From positions 1 through 6,585 of the forward strand of contig CAJKNC010000087.1 in NCBI GenBank assembly GCA_905201175.1: a stretch of 6,585 nucleotides of DNA. Direction: 5' to 3'. The position numbers were made by a program, and so were the translations under genes. Every line of letters begins with the position of its first letter. The first letter of the stretch is position 1. Positions 1 to 6,439 of the stretch are shown here, piece after piece. Below the pieces are notes generated by a model, which was not told where the DNA came from, did no database searches, and worked only from the letters and a program-made list of their open reading frames with translations. This stretch comes from an uncultured Succinatimonas sp. Its GTDB lineage: Bacteria; Pseudomonadota; Gammaproteobacteria; Enterobacterales; Succinivibrionaceae.

Positions 1-3
1 ATT

Positions 4-56
4 CTGTTAGTATGACCTAGAAACTTAAGTGATCAATTTCTGGGGCCATACTACAG
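4..56. repeat. Long imperfect stem-loop (inverted repeat) downstream of the membrane-protein gene
   Basis: The two arms pair as CTG (4-6) with CAG (54-56), a bulged T at 7, TAGTATG (8-14) with CATACTA (47-53), CC (16-17) with GG (44-45), a small internal loop, and AGAAA (19-23) with TTTCT (37-41), leaving a loop of about 13 bases. That is about 17 base pairs in 53 bases. It lies 46 bp past the stop of the leftward gene. Read rightward, a run of six T (63-68) follows after six further bases, so it could act as a poor intrinsic terminator for a gene entering from the left; read leftward, no T-run is visible before the window edge. Other possibilities are a REP-like or MITE-like repeat, or a structured RNA. 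The pairing is seen directly; any role is inference. Confidence 0.6.
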
Positions 57-102
57 AGGGACTTTTTTAATAATTTCCAGCAATTAATCTTAACTGTCAG
101 CT

Positions 103-1623
103 TTAGATTTTTTTATAATGTCTGAAATCTAATTTTGCTTTTTCCTCAGGATGTGTTTTTAAATATTCTATATTGAGCTTATCATTAGGATCCTCAGGAT
201 CGCCCCTATCTAAAGAACAGACTCTGCCTTCTTCAGGTAATTGGAAGAATGCATAATCATGACTGATAGTTGACGGGAATTCATAATTGCAGCTGCGGCG
301 GATCGAATTGACATGGTAGAACCTGGCGATAATTAAATTGCCAAAATACTGTTTTTGAGCTCTAACATCGCCAATAAAGACATATTTTGAGGTCAGAACA
401 CGCATAGGCTTTACCACCAAATCCTGCACTCCGGCATCAATTTGAGCCTTAATTTCCACAGAACGCTCTTGATTATCTTCGTTGGCAATTTTATAGCAGT
501 AAAGCGTATTTGCCATAGTCGGCACAGCATAGATTAAGCCTAATGCTACTAAAAATTTACCAACATTTTTATTTACAATAGGCCCCTGATGCTCAATTAC
601 AATTCTTGCCATAGCAAGAGTTGTCGGGATCAAGAAAATTGTAAATGGACTAGTTGAGCGTGCCGGAAAATTAGGAGAAAAAATCATTATTGATAAAGCG
701 CTAAATGACATCAAAAATAGCCATAAGGCAGCATACCACTGATATTTATATATCTTATGATCGTTGTTTTTTATAACTTTATAGACACAAAAAGCCAACA
801 GCAGCAGTAAAGGCAGATTTTCAAGCAAGGTATAGCCATAAACGGATAAAGCTGAAGGCAAATGCGTCCAAAAATCAAAGCCCTCGCTCTCCATAAACTG
901 CAAGCGTGCCTTATTGCCAGGAGAAAATACCAAAAGCAGAAAACCGATACCGGCGCCGATACCGCCTGAAATTTGCCATAAGCATAAACGTCTCTGCTTT
1001 AAAAGGTATAGCCCCAAAATACCCACCACCAGGCACACAGCAAAACTAGTATTTTCATTACACCAGCCTGCAGCAATACCTAAAATAAACATTAAGGCTG
1101 CAAACGGTATGGATCCTGCAGGCTTATCCTTTTGGATCGACAAGCGGTATGGCAATAGAAAAATTAAGACAATGGTTGTGGTAAACATGTAGTTGCAGGA
1201 GCTCACTAACATAAATACTACTTCACCATATATTCTTAAAAATAACCATAATGACATGGTAATAAAGAATAAAGGCAGGAATTTTAGGCCTTTTAAGGTA
1301 GGCTTGATGCCGTAGGCATGATAATAAATGAATAGAATTAAGGTTATATAGCAGCAAGCGCTGGCTACAGCAGAAATTTCCTTGCCTGCATATAATAAAA
1401 TCTGGGCAATGAGATGAGCTGGAGTACGTCCGCCCCACTCAAAATAATGACGCCACTGAGAAATAATAATATCGCTGAAAGATTTAACTAAATCATCTGT
1501 ACCTTGAATCATCAAATAGCGATAATCATTGGTAAAATAAGGAATAAGGTAGGCACAGCTACCGATAAAGAGGCCCCAGATTAAGAGCCAAATATAGGAT
1601 TTCGAGATCATGGTATATTTCAC
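103..1623 (-). CDS. Multi-pass inner-membrane protein, probable GT-C-type glycosyltransferase (DUF6056-like)
   Basis: A 506-residue polytopic membrane protein. Hydrophobic segments fall near residues 10-29, 67-80, 84-104, 113-129, 134-158, 171-187, 191-209, 213-234, 262-282, 296-314, 325-342 and 355-373, suggesting 10-12 helices. The first extracytoplasmic loop carries an acidic/Asn pair, N32-D33-Y34, followed by W63-G-G-R66. Later marks are W187-C-N-E-N-T192 and a P-A-R-S stretch near 320-323. This arrangement (acidic motif in the first loop, many helices) is what DUF6056 and GT-C lipid-linked sugar transferases of O-antigen modification show, so transfer of a sugar from a polyprenyl carrier in the envelope is a reasonable but unproven role. 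Residues 374-506 form a soluble tail of about 130 residues. The frame opens at GTG (1621-1623); an ATG at codon 5 (1609-1611) is an equally good start, and neither has a clear Shine-Dalgarno. No companion flippase or polyprenyl-glycosyltransferase is in view. Gene real; substrate unknown. Confidence 0.9.
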   Translation of the reverse strand: MKYTMISKSYIWLLIWGLFIGSCAYLIPYFTNDYRYLMIQGTDDLVKSFSDIIISQWRHYFEWGGRTPAHLIAQILLYAGKEISAVASACCYITLILFIYYHAYGIKPTLKGLKFLPLFFITMSLWLFLRIYGEVVFMLVSSCNYMFTTTIVLIFLLPYRLSIQKDKPAGSIPFAALMFILGIAAGWCNENTSFAVCLVVGILGLYLLKQRRLCLWQISGGIGAGIGFLLLVFSPGNKARLQFMESEGFDFWTHLPSALSVYGYTLLENLPLLLLLAFCVYKVIKNNDHKIYKYQWYAALWLFLMSFSALSIMIFSPNFPARSTSPFTIFLIPTTLAMARIVIEHQGPIVNKNVGKFLVALGLIYAVPTMANTLYCYKIANEDNQERSVEIKAQIDAGVQDLVVKPMRVLTSKYVFIGDVRAQKQYFGNLIIARFYHVNSIRRSCNYEFPSTISHDYAFFQLPEEGRVCSLDRGDPEDPNDKLNIEYLKTHPEEKAKLDFRHYKKI

Positions 1624-1710
1624 AATAATAAAATTTTTTGCATAGCAAATTTTTTGTTTTGTGAAGTATACCGCATTATTTTTGAACAGAATTAAAAATT
1701 AAATAAAACG
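1624..1710. promoter_or_regulatory. Divergent promoter region between the membrane-protein gene and mfd
   Basis: This 87-bp, strongly A/T-rich gap must hold the promoters of both divergent genes. Leftward, the best -10 is TATACT on the minus strand (1665-1670), which would start RNA near 1658 and give a leader of about 35 bases; I see no good -35 at 16-18 bp. Rightward, TTGTTT (1654-1659) and TATTTT (1677-1682) are spaced 17 bp and would give a short leader to mfd; TATACC (1667-1672) is an alternative -10. The two opposing TATA boxes share the palindrome GTATAC (1666-1671). The boxes are seen; their use is inferred and the individual matches are weak. Confidence 0.4.
1631..1656. repeat. 10-bp direct repeat with an embedded inverted repeat
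   Basis: The decamer AAATTTTTTG occurs exactly at 1631-1640 and 1647-1656, a 16-bp period. The junction between the copies also forms the inverted repeat TTTGC-ATA-GCAAA (1637-1649). It lies between the leftward -10 box and the membrane-protein start, and overlaps the likely -35 zone of mfd. It could be a regulator site or simply intrinsically bent A/T-rich promoter DNA; in such low-complexity sequence chance is a fair explanation. Confidence 0.45.
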
Positions 1711-4700
1711 ATGCAATTATCAGATCTACTCCCCAAAGGTATAAACCCAAAATTCACTGCCAGCGAAAAAAACATCGGCAATTTAAAAGGAGCAGCCCTT
1801 GCTTTAACAATAGCTGCAATCAAAGAATACAATCAAGAACCGCTGTTGATAATCTGCAATAATGGCAGCGATGCGCGCAATTTAAAAGATGAGCTCTTCT
1901 TTTTAATGCCCCAAGAAGCAATTCGCTTCTTTTGCGATTGGGAAACTCTGCCTTATGATCGCCTCTCTCCTCATCAGGATCTCATCTCCGAGCGGCTTAA
2001 GATCTTAGCTACTGTAAATAAGCAGAAAAACGGCATCATCATCGCAACCTTACCGGCACTTTTGTCAAGACTTGCGCCTATATCTTTCATAAAAAGTCAG
2101 AGCTTTATTTTAGAGAAAAATCAGCGTTATGATTTAAATGAGCTGCAGGAAGATTTAGTTGAACAGGGCTATCTCTTAGTTGATCAAGTTCTCGAGCACG
2201 GCGAATTTGCTCGGAGAGGCTCTATTTTGGATATTTATCCTATGGGCGACAGCAGTCCATACCGCATCGACTTTTTTGATGATGAAGTAGACAGCATCAG
2301 TATTTTAGATATCGATACACAGAGATCTTTAGAAAAAGTTGATAAAATCAGCATGCTGCCTGCTCATGAATATCCCTTAGATAAAGAGAGCATCAGCATC
2401 TTCAGAAGCAATTACCGCGATGCTTTTCCTAATGCCAATTTACAAAATCACGTTATCTATCAGGCAATAAGCAAAGGCTCTATTCCTTCAGGCATCGAAT
2501 ATTATTTGCCGCTGTTCTTTTCTGAGACTGCAACTTTTTTTGATTATCTTAATGATAAATTCAATATCATAACTATTGATGATATAAATGAAGCTGCCAA
2601 AGCTTATTTTAATGAAGCCGCTAATCGCGCTCAAAGCCGCAAAGGAAATCCTGATAATCCCCCTTTAGATCCGCTGAAAATATTTTTAGATGAGCCTGAA
2701 TTTGCATTAAATATAAAAAAATTCAAGCGTATCGCTTTATATAAAGATCCTCTCGACAGCGAATTATTAGAAAAACGCGGCTTTTATAACAGTGACTTTG
2801 AATTGCTGCCTCCATTAAGCTTTAACCGCCAGGATAAGGACAGCAGCAAAAACCTATGCAGCTTTTGTGATGAATTCATAGAAACGCAGCACGGACGCGT
2901 TCTTATTTCTGCTATATCAGAAGGCAGACGTCAGTCTCTGAGGGAAATTTTACCTCAAAGCATTATCGATAAATTCTCCATTAAGGCCGCTTCTTCTATA
3001 TTAGACTTTATTCAAGGCAATGATAAGCTGATGCTTACCGTCTCGCCATTTGATATGGGAGTTTACTCAAAATCCTTAAAACTGGCATTTCTAACAGAGA
3101 GCGATCTCTTAGGCTTTAAAGTAGTAAAGCAAAAACAAGCGCGCAAAAACTCTCATCTCTCTGATGAGACCATCATAAAAAATCTCTCTGAGCTAAAAGA
3201 AGGTCAGATAGTAGTCCACATCGATCACGGCATAGGACGCTACAGAGGTCTTAAGACTTTAGTAATTGGCGGCGTTAAAGGCGAATATCTGTCGATTGAA
3301 TATCAAAATTCAGATATTCTCAATATTCCCATCACTGCATTGAATAAGGTTGCCCGCTACAGCGGCGGCGAAAATCCGGTTTTAAGCCGTCTGGGTTCGG
3401 ATATTTGGGCTAAGAAAAAACAGAAAGCTTATGAAAAGGTCTGTGATGTTGCCGCAGAACTCTTAGATCTTTATGCTAAGCGTGAAGCTCATGAGGGTCG
3501 AGTTTTTCCTATAGATTTCAAAGCTCTAGATGAGTTTGCATCAGGCTTTGGCTATCAGGAAACCCCTGATCAATTATCAGCAATCAACGCAACTTTAAAC
3601 GATCTTGCACAAAAACGCCCTATGGACAGGCTCATATGCGGCGATGTAGGCTTTGGCAAAACAGAAGTTGCCTTAAGAGCTGCTTTTGTCGTTGCATCAG
3701 CAGGTGCTCAAGTTGCTATCTTAGTTCCCACTACCGTTTTAGCTGAACAGCATTATCAAAACTTCCGCGAGCGCTTTGCCGGAACTCCGATTATTGTAGA
3801 TGTGGTATCGCGCTTTAAAAGCCTCAAGGCTCAAAACGAGATTTTAAAGGATGTTGAAAACGGCAAGATCGATATCATTATCGGCACGCACAAGCTCTTA
3901 TCTAAAAACGTCAAATTTAAAGATTTAGGTCTTATTATCGTCGATGAGGAGCATCGTTTTGGCGTTAAGCAAAAAGAGCGCCTAAAGGAAATTCGCACTA
4001 ATGTAGATATTCTGACCTTAACTGCCACCCCCATCCCCAGAACCCTCAATATGGCCATGGAGGGCATGCGTCAATTATCTATTATTGCTACCGCTCCTGA
4101 ACATCGCTTAGCGGTAAAAACCTTTGTAGAAGAAAGCTCTGAAAGCACGGTAAGAGAAGCTATTATGCGCGAGCTGCGCCGCGGAGGACAGGTTTATTAT
4201 CTGCATAATGATGTTGCAACTATAAATCAGCGTGCCGAGCAACTGCATAAATTAGTCCCAGAAGCCCGCATCTGCATCGGACACGGACAATTAGCAGAAG
4301 GCGAGCTGCAAAAGGTAATGCGGGATTTCTACAATCAGCGCTTTAATCTTTTAGTCTGCTCTACTATTGTAGAAAATGGTCTTGATGTTCCTACTGCTAA
4401 TACCATTATCATCGACAGAGCTGACAATCTAGGTCTAGCACAGCTGCATCAGATCCGCGGCCGCGTAGGCAGATCTCATCATCAGGCCTATGCCTATCTG
4501 TTTACTCCGCCTAAAGCTCTCTTAAGCAAGGATGCTAAATTACGCTTAGATGCAATATCTTCCTTAGAAGAATTAGGGGCTGGCTTTGTGCTGGCAACTC
4601 ACGATCTGGAAATCCGCGGTGCAGGAGAACTCTTAGGAGAAGAACAATCAGGTCAAATTCAATCTATCGGCTTTTCTTTATATACAGAAATGCTTAATTC

Positions 4701-5220
4701 TGCAGTAAAAGCTTTAAAGGAAGGCCATGAGCTTTCATTAAATGAAATCTCACAAAATGAATGCGACATCAATGTGCATCTGCCTTGTCTGTTCCCTGAC
4801 AGCTATATTCACGACATCAATACACGCCTGTCTTTATACAAACGCTTAAGCTCTTATGAAACAGCTGAAGAGTTTTCTGATTTTAAAGCCGAACTCATAG
4901 ACCGCTTCGGATTCCTGCCTCAGGCTGCTGAAAACCTTCTGCTATTATCAAAGCTTAAGCGTCAAGCTACTAATTTAGGACTCACTAAGATACTATGCGA
5001 CGAAAACGGCGGTGTTTTAGAGCTAGGGCCTCATCATAAAATCGATCCTAGCTATTTAATCGATCTTATAACCAAGCATCGAGGCTATAAGATGTCTGGA
5101 CAGAATTCTCTGCGCTATTACATAAAGGAAGACGAAAACCGCTCGCGAATGCAGATCTTGTCGCAGCTCTTACAAGCCCTATATGCACACAGTGAATTAT
5201 TTAAAACCCAGAAAAACTAA
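1711..5220 (+). CDS. mfd: Transcription-repair coupling factor Mfd
   Basis: Mfd is a cytoplasmic DNA translocase that binds RNA polymerase stalled at a lesion, pushes it off, and recruits UvrA to start nucleotide excision repair. The 1169 residues (E. coli: 1148) follow the family order. The N-terminal UvrB-like module lacks helicase motifs and keeps the UvrA-contacting segment F166-A-R-R-G170 through P-Y-R-I-D-F-F (183-189). A variable linker domain spans roughly 350-470, and the RNA-polymerase-interacting domain roughly 495-570 (VVHIDHGIGRYRGL, KGEYLSIEY). The RecG-like motor contains Walker A G644-DVGFGK-T651, motif Ia LVPTTVLAEQH (671-681), DEEH box 745-748, TATPIPRTL (771-779), motif V around STIVENGLDVP (884-894) and motif VI QIRGRVGRS (914-922). 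GAGELLGEEQSG (970-981) belongs to the translocation (TRG) region, and the autoinhibitory C-terminal domain follows from about 1015. All catalytic motifs are intact. The start is ATG; an in-frame stop at 1693-1695 excludes longer forms. No clear Shine-Dalgarno precedes it. No neighbour in the window is functionally linked. Confidence 0.98.
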   Translation: MQLSDLLPKGINPKFTASEKNIGNLKGAALALTIAAIKEYNQEPLLIICNNGSDARNLKDELFFLMPQEAIRFFCDWETLPYDRLSPHQDLISERLKILATVNKQKNGIIIATLPALLSRLAPISFIKSQSFILEKNQRYDLNELQEDLVEQGYLLVDQVLEHGEFARRGSILDIYPMGDSSPYRIDFFDDEVDSISILDIDTQRSLEKVDKISMLPAHEYPLDKESISIFRSNYRDAFPNANLQNHVIYQAISKGSIPSGIEYYLPLFFSETATFFDYLNDKFNIITIDDINEAAKAYFNEAANRAQSRKGNPDNPPLDPLKIFLDEPEFALNIKKFKRIALYKDPLDSELLEKRGFYNSDFELLPPLSFNRQDKDSSKNLCSFCDEFIETQHGRVLISAISEGRRQSLREILPQSIIDKFSIKAASSILDFIQGNDKLMLTVSPFDMGVYSKSLKLAFLTESDLLGFKVVKQKQARKNSHLSDETIIKNLSELKEGQIVVHIDHGIGRYRGLKTLVIGGVKGEYLSIEYQNSDILNIPITALNKVARYSGGENPVLSRLGSDIWAKKKQKAYEKVCDVAAELLDLYAKREAHEGRVFPIDFKALDEFASGFGYQETPDQLSAINATLNDLAQKRPMDRLICGDVGFGKTEVALRAAFVVASAGAQVAILVPTTVLAEQHYQNFRERFAGTPIIVDVVSRFKSLKAQNEILKDVENGKIDIIIGTHKLLSKNVKFKDLGLIIVDEEHRFGVKQKERLKEIRTNVDILTLTATPIPRTLNMAMEGMRQLSIIATAPEHRLAVKTFVEESSESTVREAIMRELRRGGQVYYLHNDVATINQRAEQLHKLVPEARICIGHGQLAEGELQKVMRDFYNQRFNLLVCSTIVENGLDVPTANTIIIDRADNLGLAQLHQIRGRVGRSHHQAYAYLFTPPKALLSKDAKLRLDAISSLEELGAGFVLATHDLEIRGAGELLGEEQSGQIQSIGFSLYTEMLNSAVKALKEGHELSLNEISQNECDINVHLPCLFPDSYIHDINTRLSLYKRLSSYETAEEFSDFKAELIDRFGFLPQAAENLLLLSKLKRQATNLGLTKILCDENGGVLELGPHHKIDPSYLIDLITKHRGYKMSGQNSLRYYIKEDENRSRMQILSQLLQALYAHSELFKTQKN

Positions 5221-5235
5221 AAGACATCAAATAAT

Positions 5236-5259
5236 AAGGCCCTCATTAAAGAGGGCCTT
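5236..5259. terminator. Bidirectional intrinsic terminator between mfd and the adk unit
   Basis: AAGGCCCTC (5236-5244) pairs perfectly with GAGGGCCTT (5251-5259), a 9-bp GC-rich stem with a six-base loop (ATTAAA). It begins 16 bp after the mfd stop and lies 3 bp past the stop of the leftward small exported-protein gene, so it sits at the convergence point of both units. The U-rich tails are interrupted on both sides (GTTTAATGATTTTTT rightward, ATTATTTGATGTCTTTT leftward), so efficiency may be moderate. Confidence 0.88.
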
Positions 5260-5262
5260 CGT

Positions 5263-5700
5263 TTAATGATTTTTTGCCTGATCGGCTAAGAAACGCACGA
5301 ATTCTTCAAGCTGAGGCTCAGTATCAGGGGTTCTGCCAGAGATAGTCAGCAGAACTAATTCGCCGCCTGAACCATAAACTATACCTTCTATATCATACTG
5401 ATCACAGGTAAAACTCCAGGCATCTACGATCAAATTAGATTTAACCGGAAGATTACACAGCATCTGCTGAGCTGAAACTCGAGCATATGATGCAGGAGAT
5501 ACTTTTTGTCCTGATAGCGGTTCAATAGTCGTAACATTAACAGCTAAATTTTCATCAGAATTTAAATAACTCAAAGAGTTATCGGCACTGGGATTAGGCT
5601 TAACTGACCAGCCGAACGGACAGGGGATCTCCCCTGCCTCATACGCATAGGCGCTGGTGCATAAAACTAAAGCAATGCCGCAAATCCATGCTTTCTTCAT
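5263..5700 (-). CDS. Small exported (periplasmic) protein of unknown function, downstream of adk
   Basis: A 145-residue protein I cannot assign to a named family. It has a textbook Sec signal peptide: MKK, a hydrophobic core to about residue 14, and a likely cleavage site after A-Y-A at 17-19, leaving about 126 mature residues. There is no lipobox Cys at the cleavage site, so it should be soluble rather than a lipoprotein. The mature part has three cysteines (C27, C82, C99); C82 and C99, or C27 with one of them, could form a disulfide. Alternating polar/hydrophobic stretches (NLAVNVTTIE, SNLIVDAWSFTC, GELVLLTISG) and a C-terminal amphipathic helix (QLEEFVRFLADQ) look like a compact alpha/beta fold, possibly PsbP/Mog1-like; that is inference. 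The ATG is 8 bp after the adk stop with no separate promoter and no clear Shine-Dalgarno, so it is probably co-transcribed and perhaps translationally coupled to adk. A terminator follows 3 bp after its stop. Confidence 0.85.
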   Translation of the reverse strand: MKKAWICGIALVLCTSAYAYEAGEIPCPFGWSVKPNPSADNSLSYLNSDENLAVNVTTIEPLSGQKVSPASYARVSAQQMLCNLPVKSNLIVDAWSFTCDQYDIEGIVYGSGGELVLLTISGRTPDTEPQLEEFVRFLADQAKNH

Positions 5701-5708
5701 AAAATTTT

Positions 5709-6356
5709 TTATTTCTTTAAAGAGGAAATAATATCATCAGCAACTACAGCAACATCGCGGTTTCCGTCAACGGCAACATAGCGAGTCTCGCCCTTAGCGG
5801 ATAATTCTTTATAGAAAGCTACTAAAGGCTCAGTCTGCTCATGATAGACCTTAAGGCGAGCTCTTACGGTATCTTCCTGATCATCAGGACGAATAACTAA
5901 ATCTTCACCGGTTACGTCATCCTTGCCTTCAACCTTAGGCGGATTGTAGACGATATGATAGGTACGGCCTGAGGCTAGGTGCACGCGGCGGCCTGACATG
6001 CGCTTTACAATCTTCTCATCCGGAACCTGAAGCTCTACTACAGCATCAATTGAAATGCCGTTGTCAACTAAAGCCTGTGCCTGGGGAATAGTTCTCGGGA
6101 AGCCGTCAAATAAGAAACCGTTCTTGCAGTCGTCCTGAGCAATACGCTCTTTAACTAAGCCTAAGATGATTTCATCAGAGACTAACTTACCGGCATCCAT
6201 GACTGCCTTAGCCTGCTTGCCTAGCTCAGTACCAGCCTTAATAGCTGCACGCAGCATATCTCCGGTAGAAATCTGCGGAATAGAGAATTCCTTAGTTAAA
6301 GTCTGAGCCTGAGTGCCCTTACCTGCACCCGGAGGTCCTAAAAGGATAATACGCAT
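5709..6356 (-). CDS. adk: Adenylate kinase
   Basis: This cytoplasmic enzyme interconverts ATP + AMP and 2 ADP, setting the adenylate energy balance and supplying ADP for nucleotide synthesis; it is normally essential. Length is 215 residues (E. coli 214) and the family signature is complete. The P-loop is G7-P-P-G-A-G-K13-G-T15. The AMP-binding part has S30-T-G-D-M-L-R36, and D84-G-F-P-R88-T is the adenylate kinase signature. Arginines R123, R156 and R167 match the phosphate-binding set of the E. coli enzyme. The LID (about 122-159) is the long form with V125-H126 and NPPKVEGKDDVTGE but no Cys4 zinc site, as in enterobacterial enzymes. P8 replaces the Ala found in E. coli (GAPGAGKG), a common variant. 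The ATG start is preceded by a strong AAGGAAA seven bases upstream. The gene heads a two-gene unit with the downstream exported protein. Confidence 0.98.
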   Translation of the reverse strand: MRIILLGPPGAGKGTQAQTLTKEFSIPQISTGDMLRAAIKAGTELGKQAKAVMDAGKLVSDEIILGLVKERIAQDDCKNGFLFDGFPRTIPQAQALVDNGISIDAVVELQVPDEKIVKRMSGRRVHLASGRTYHIVYNPPKVEGKDDVTGEDLVIRPDDQEDTVRARLKVYHEQTEPLVAFYKELSAKGETRYVAVDGNRDVAVVADDIISSLKK

Positions 6357-6360
6357 TTTC

Positions 6361-6367
6361 TTTCCTT
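6361..6367 (-). promoter_or_regulatory. Ribosome binding site of adk
   Basis: The minus strand reads AAGGAAA here, with the GG pair seven bases before the ATG at 6354-6356. It is the only strong Shine-Dalgarno among the four genes of the window and fixes the adk start. Confidence 0.85.
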
Positions 6368-6408
6368 ATAAAAGCGGCAACTTACCGCAAGTTAATTTCA
6401 ATGTCTAA

Positions 6409-6439
6409 ATTATACCCCAATATTAAAAAAATTTAGCAA
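6409..6439 (-). promoter_or_regulatory. Candidate sigma-70 promoter of adk
   Basis: A consensus -10 TATAAT lies at 6409-6414 on the minus strand. The nearest -35-like hexamer is TTGCTA (6434-6439), at a long 19-bp spacing, with an A/T-rich spacer. Transcription would begin near A6402 and give a leader of about 46 bases. The -10 is convincing; the -35 is weak, so activity may depend on the A/T-rich flank or on a promoter further upstream. Confidence 0.6.

Noticed and set aside
1..102. tRNA, 5S rRNA or other standard RNA gene at the left edge
   Set aside because: The single long stem-loop lacks cloverleaf arms or a T-loop motif, and it does not resemble 5S rRNA when compared from memory.
914..1192. 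Open frame of 92 codons on the plus strand inside the membrane-protein gene
   Set aside because: Antisense to a convincing membrane-protein frame; composition (Pro/Lys/Arg-rich, low complexity) looks like the complement of hydrophobic codons, and there is no ribosome site.
1223..1438. Open frame of 71 codons on the minus strand overlapping the membrane-protein gene in another frame
   Set aside because: Wholly contained in the real gene in a shifted frame, with no domain or start signal of its own.
1711..2700. mfd N-terminal part considered as a separate UvrB-like gene or a fusion
   Set aside because: The UvrB-like module without ATPase motifs is the normal N-terminus of Mfd; the frame is continuous and the total length fits the family.
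3831..4067. Open frame of 78 codons antisense to mfd
   Set aside because: It is the complement of the most conserved helicase motifs of mfd; no independent support.
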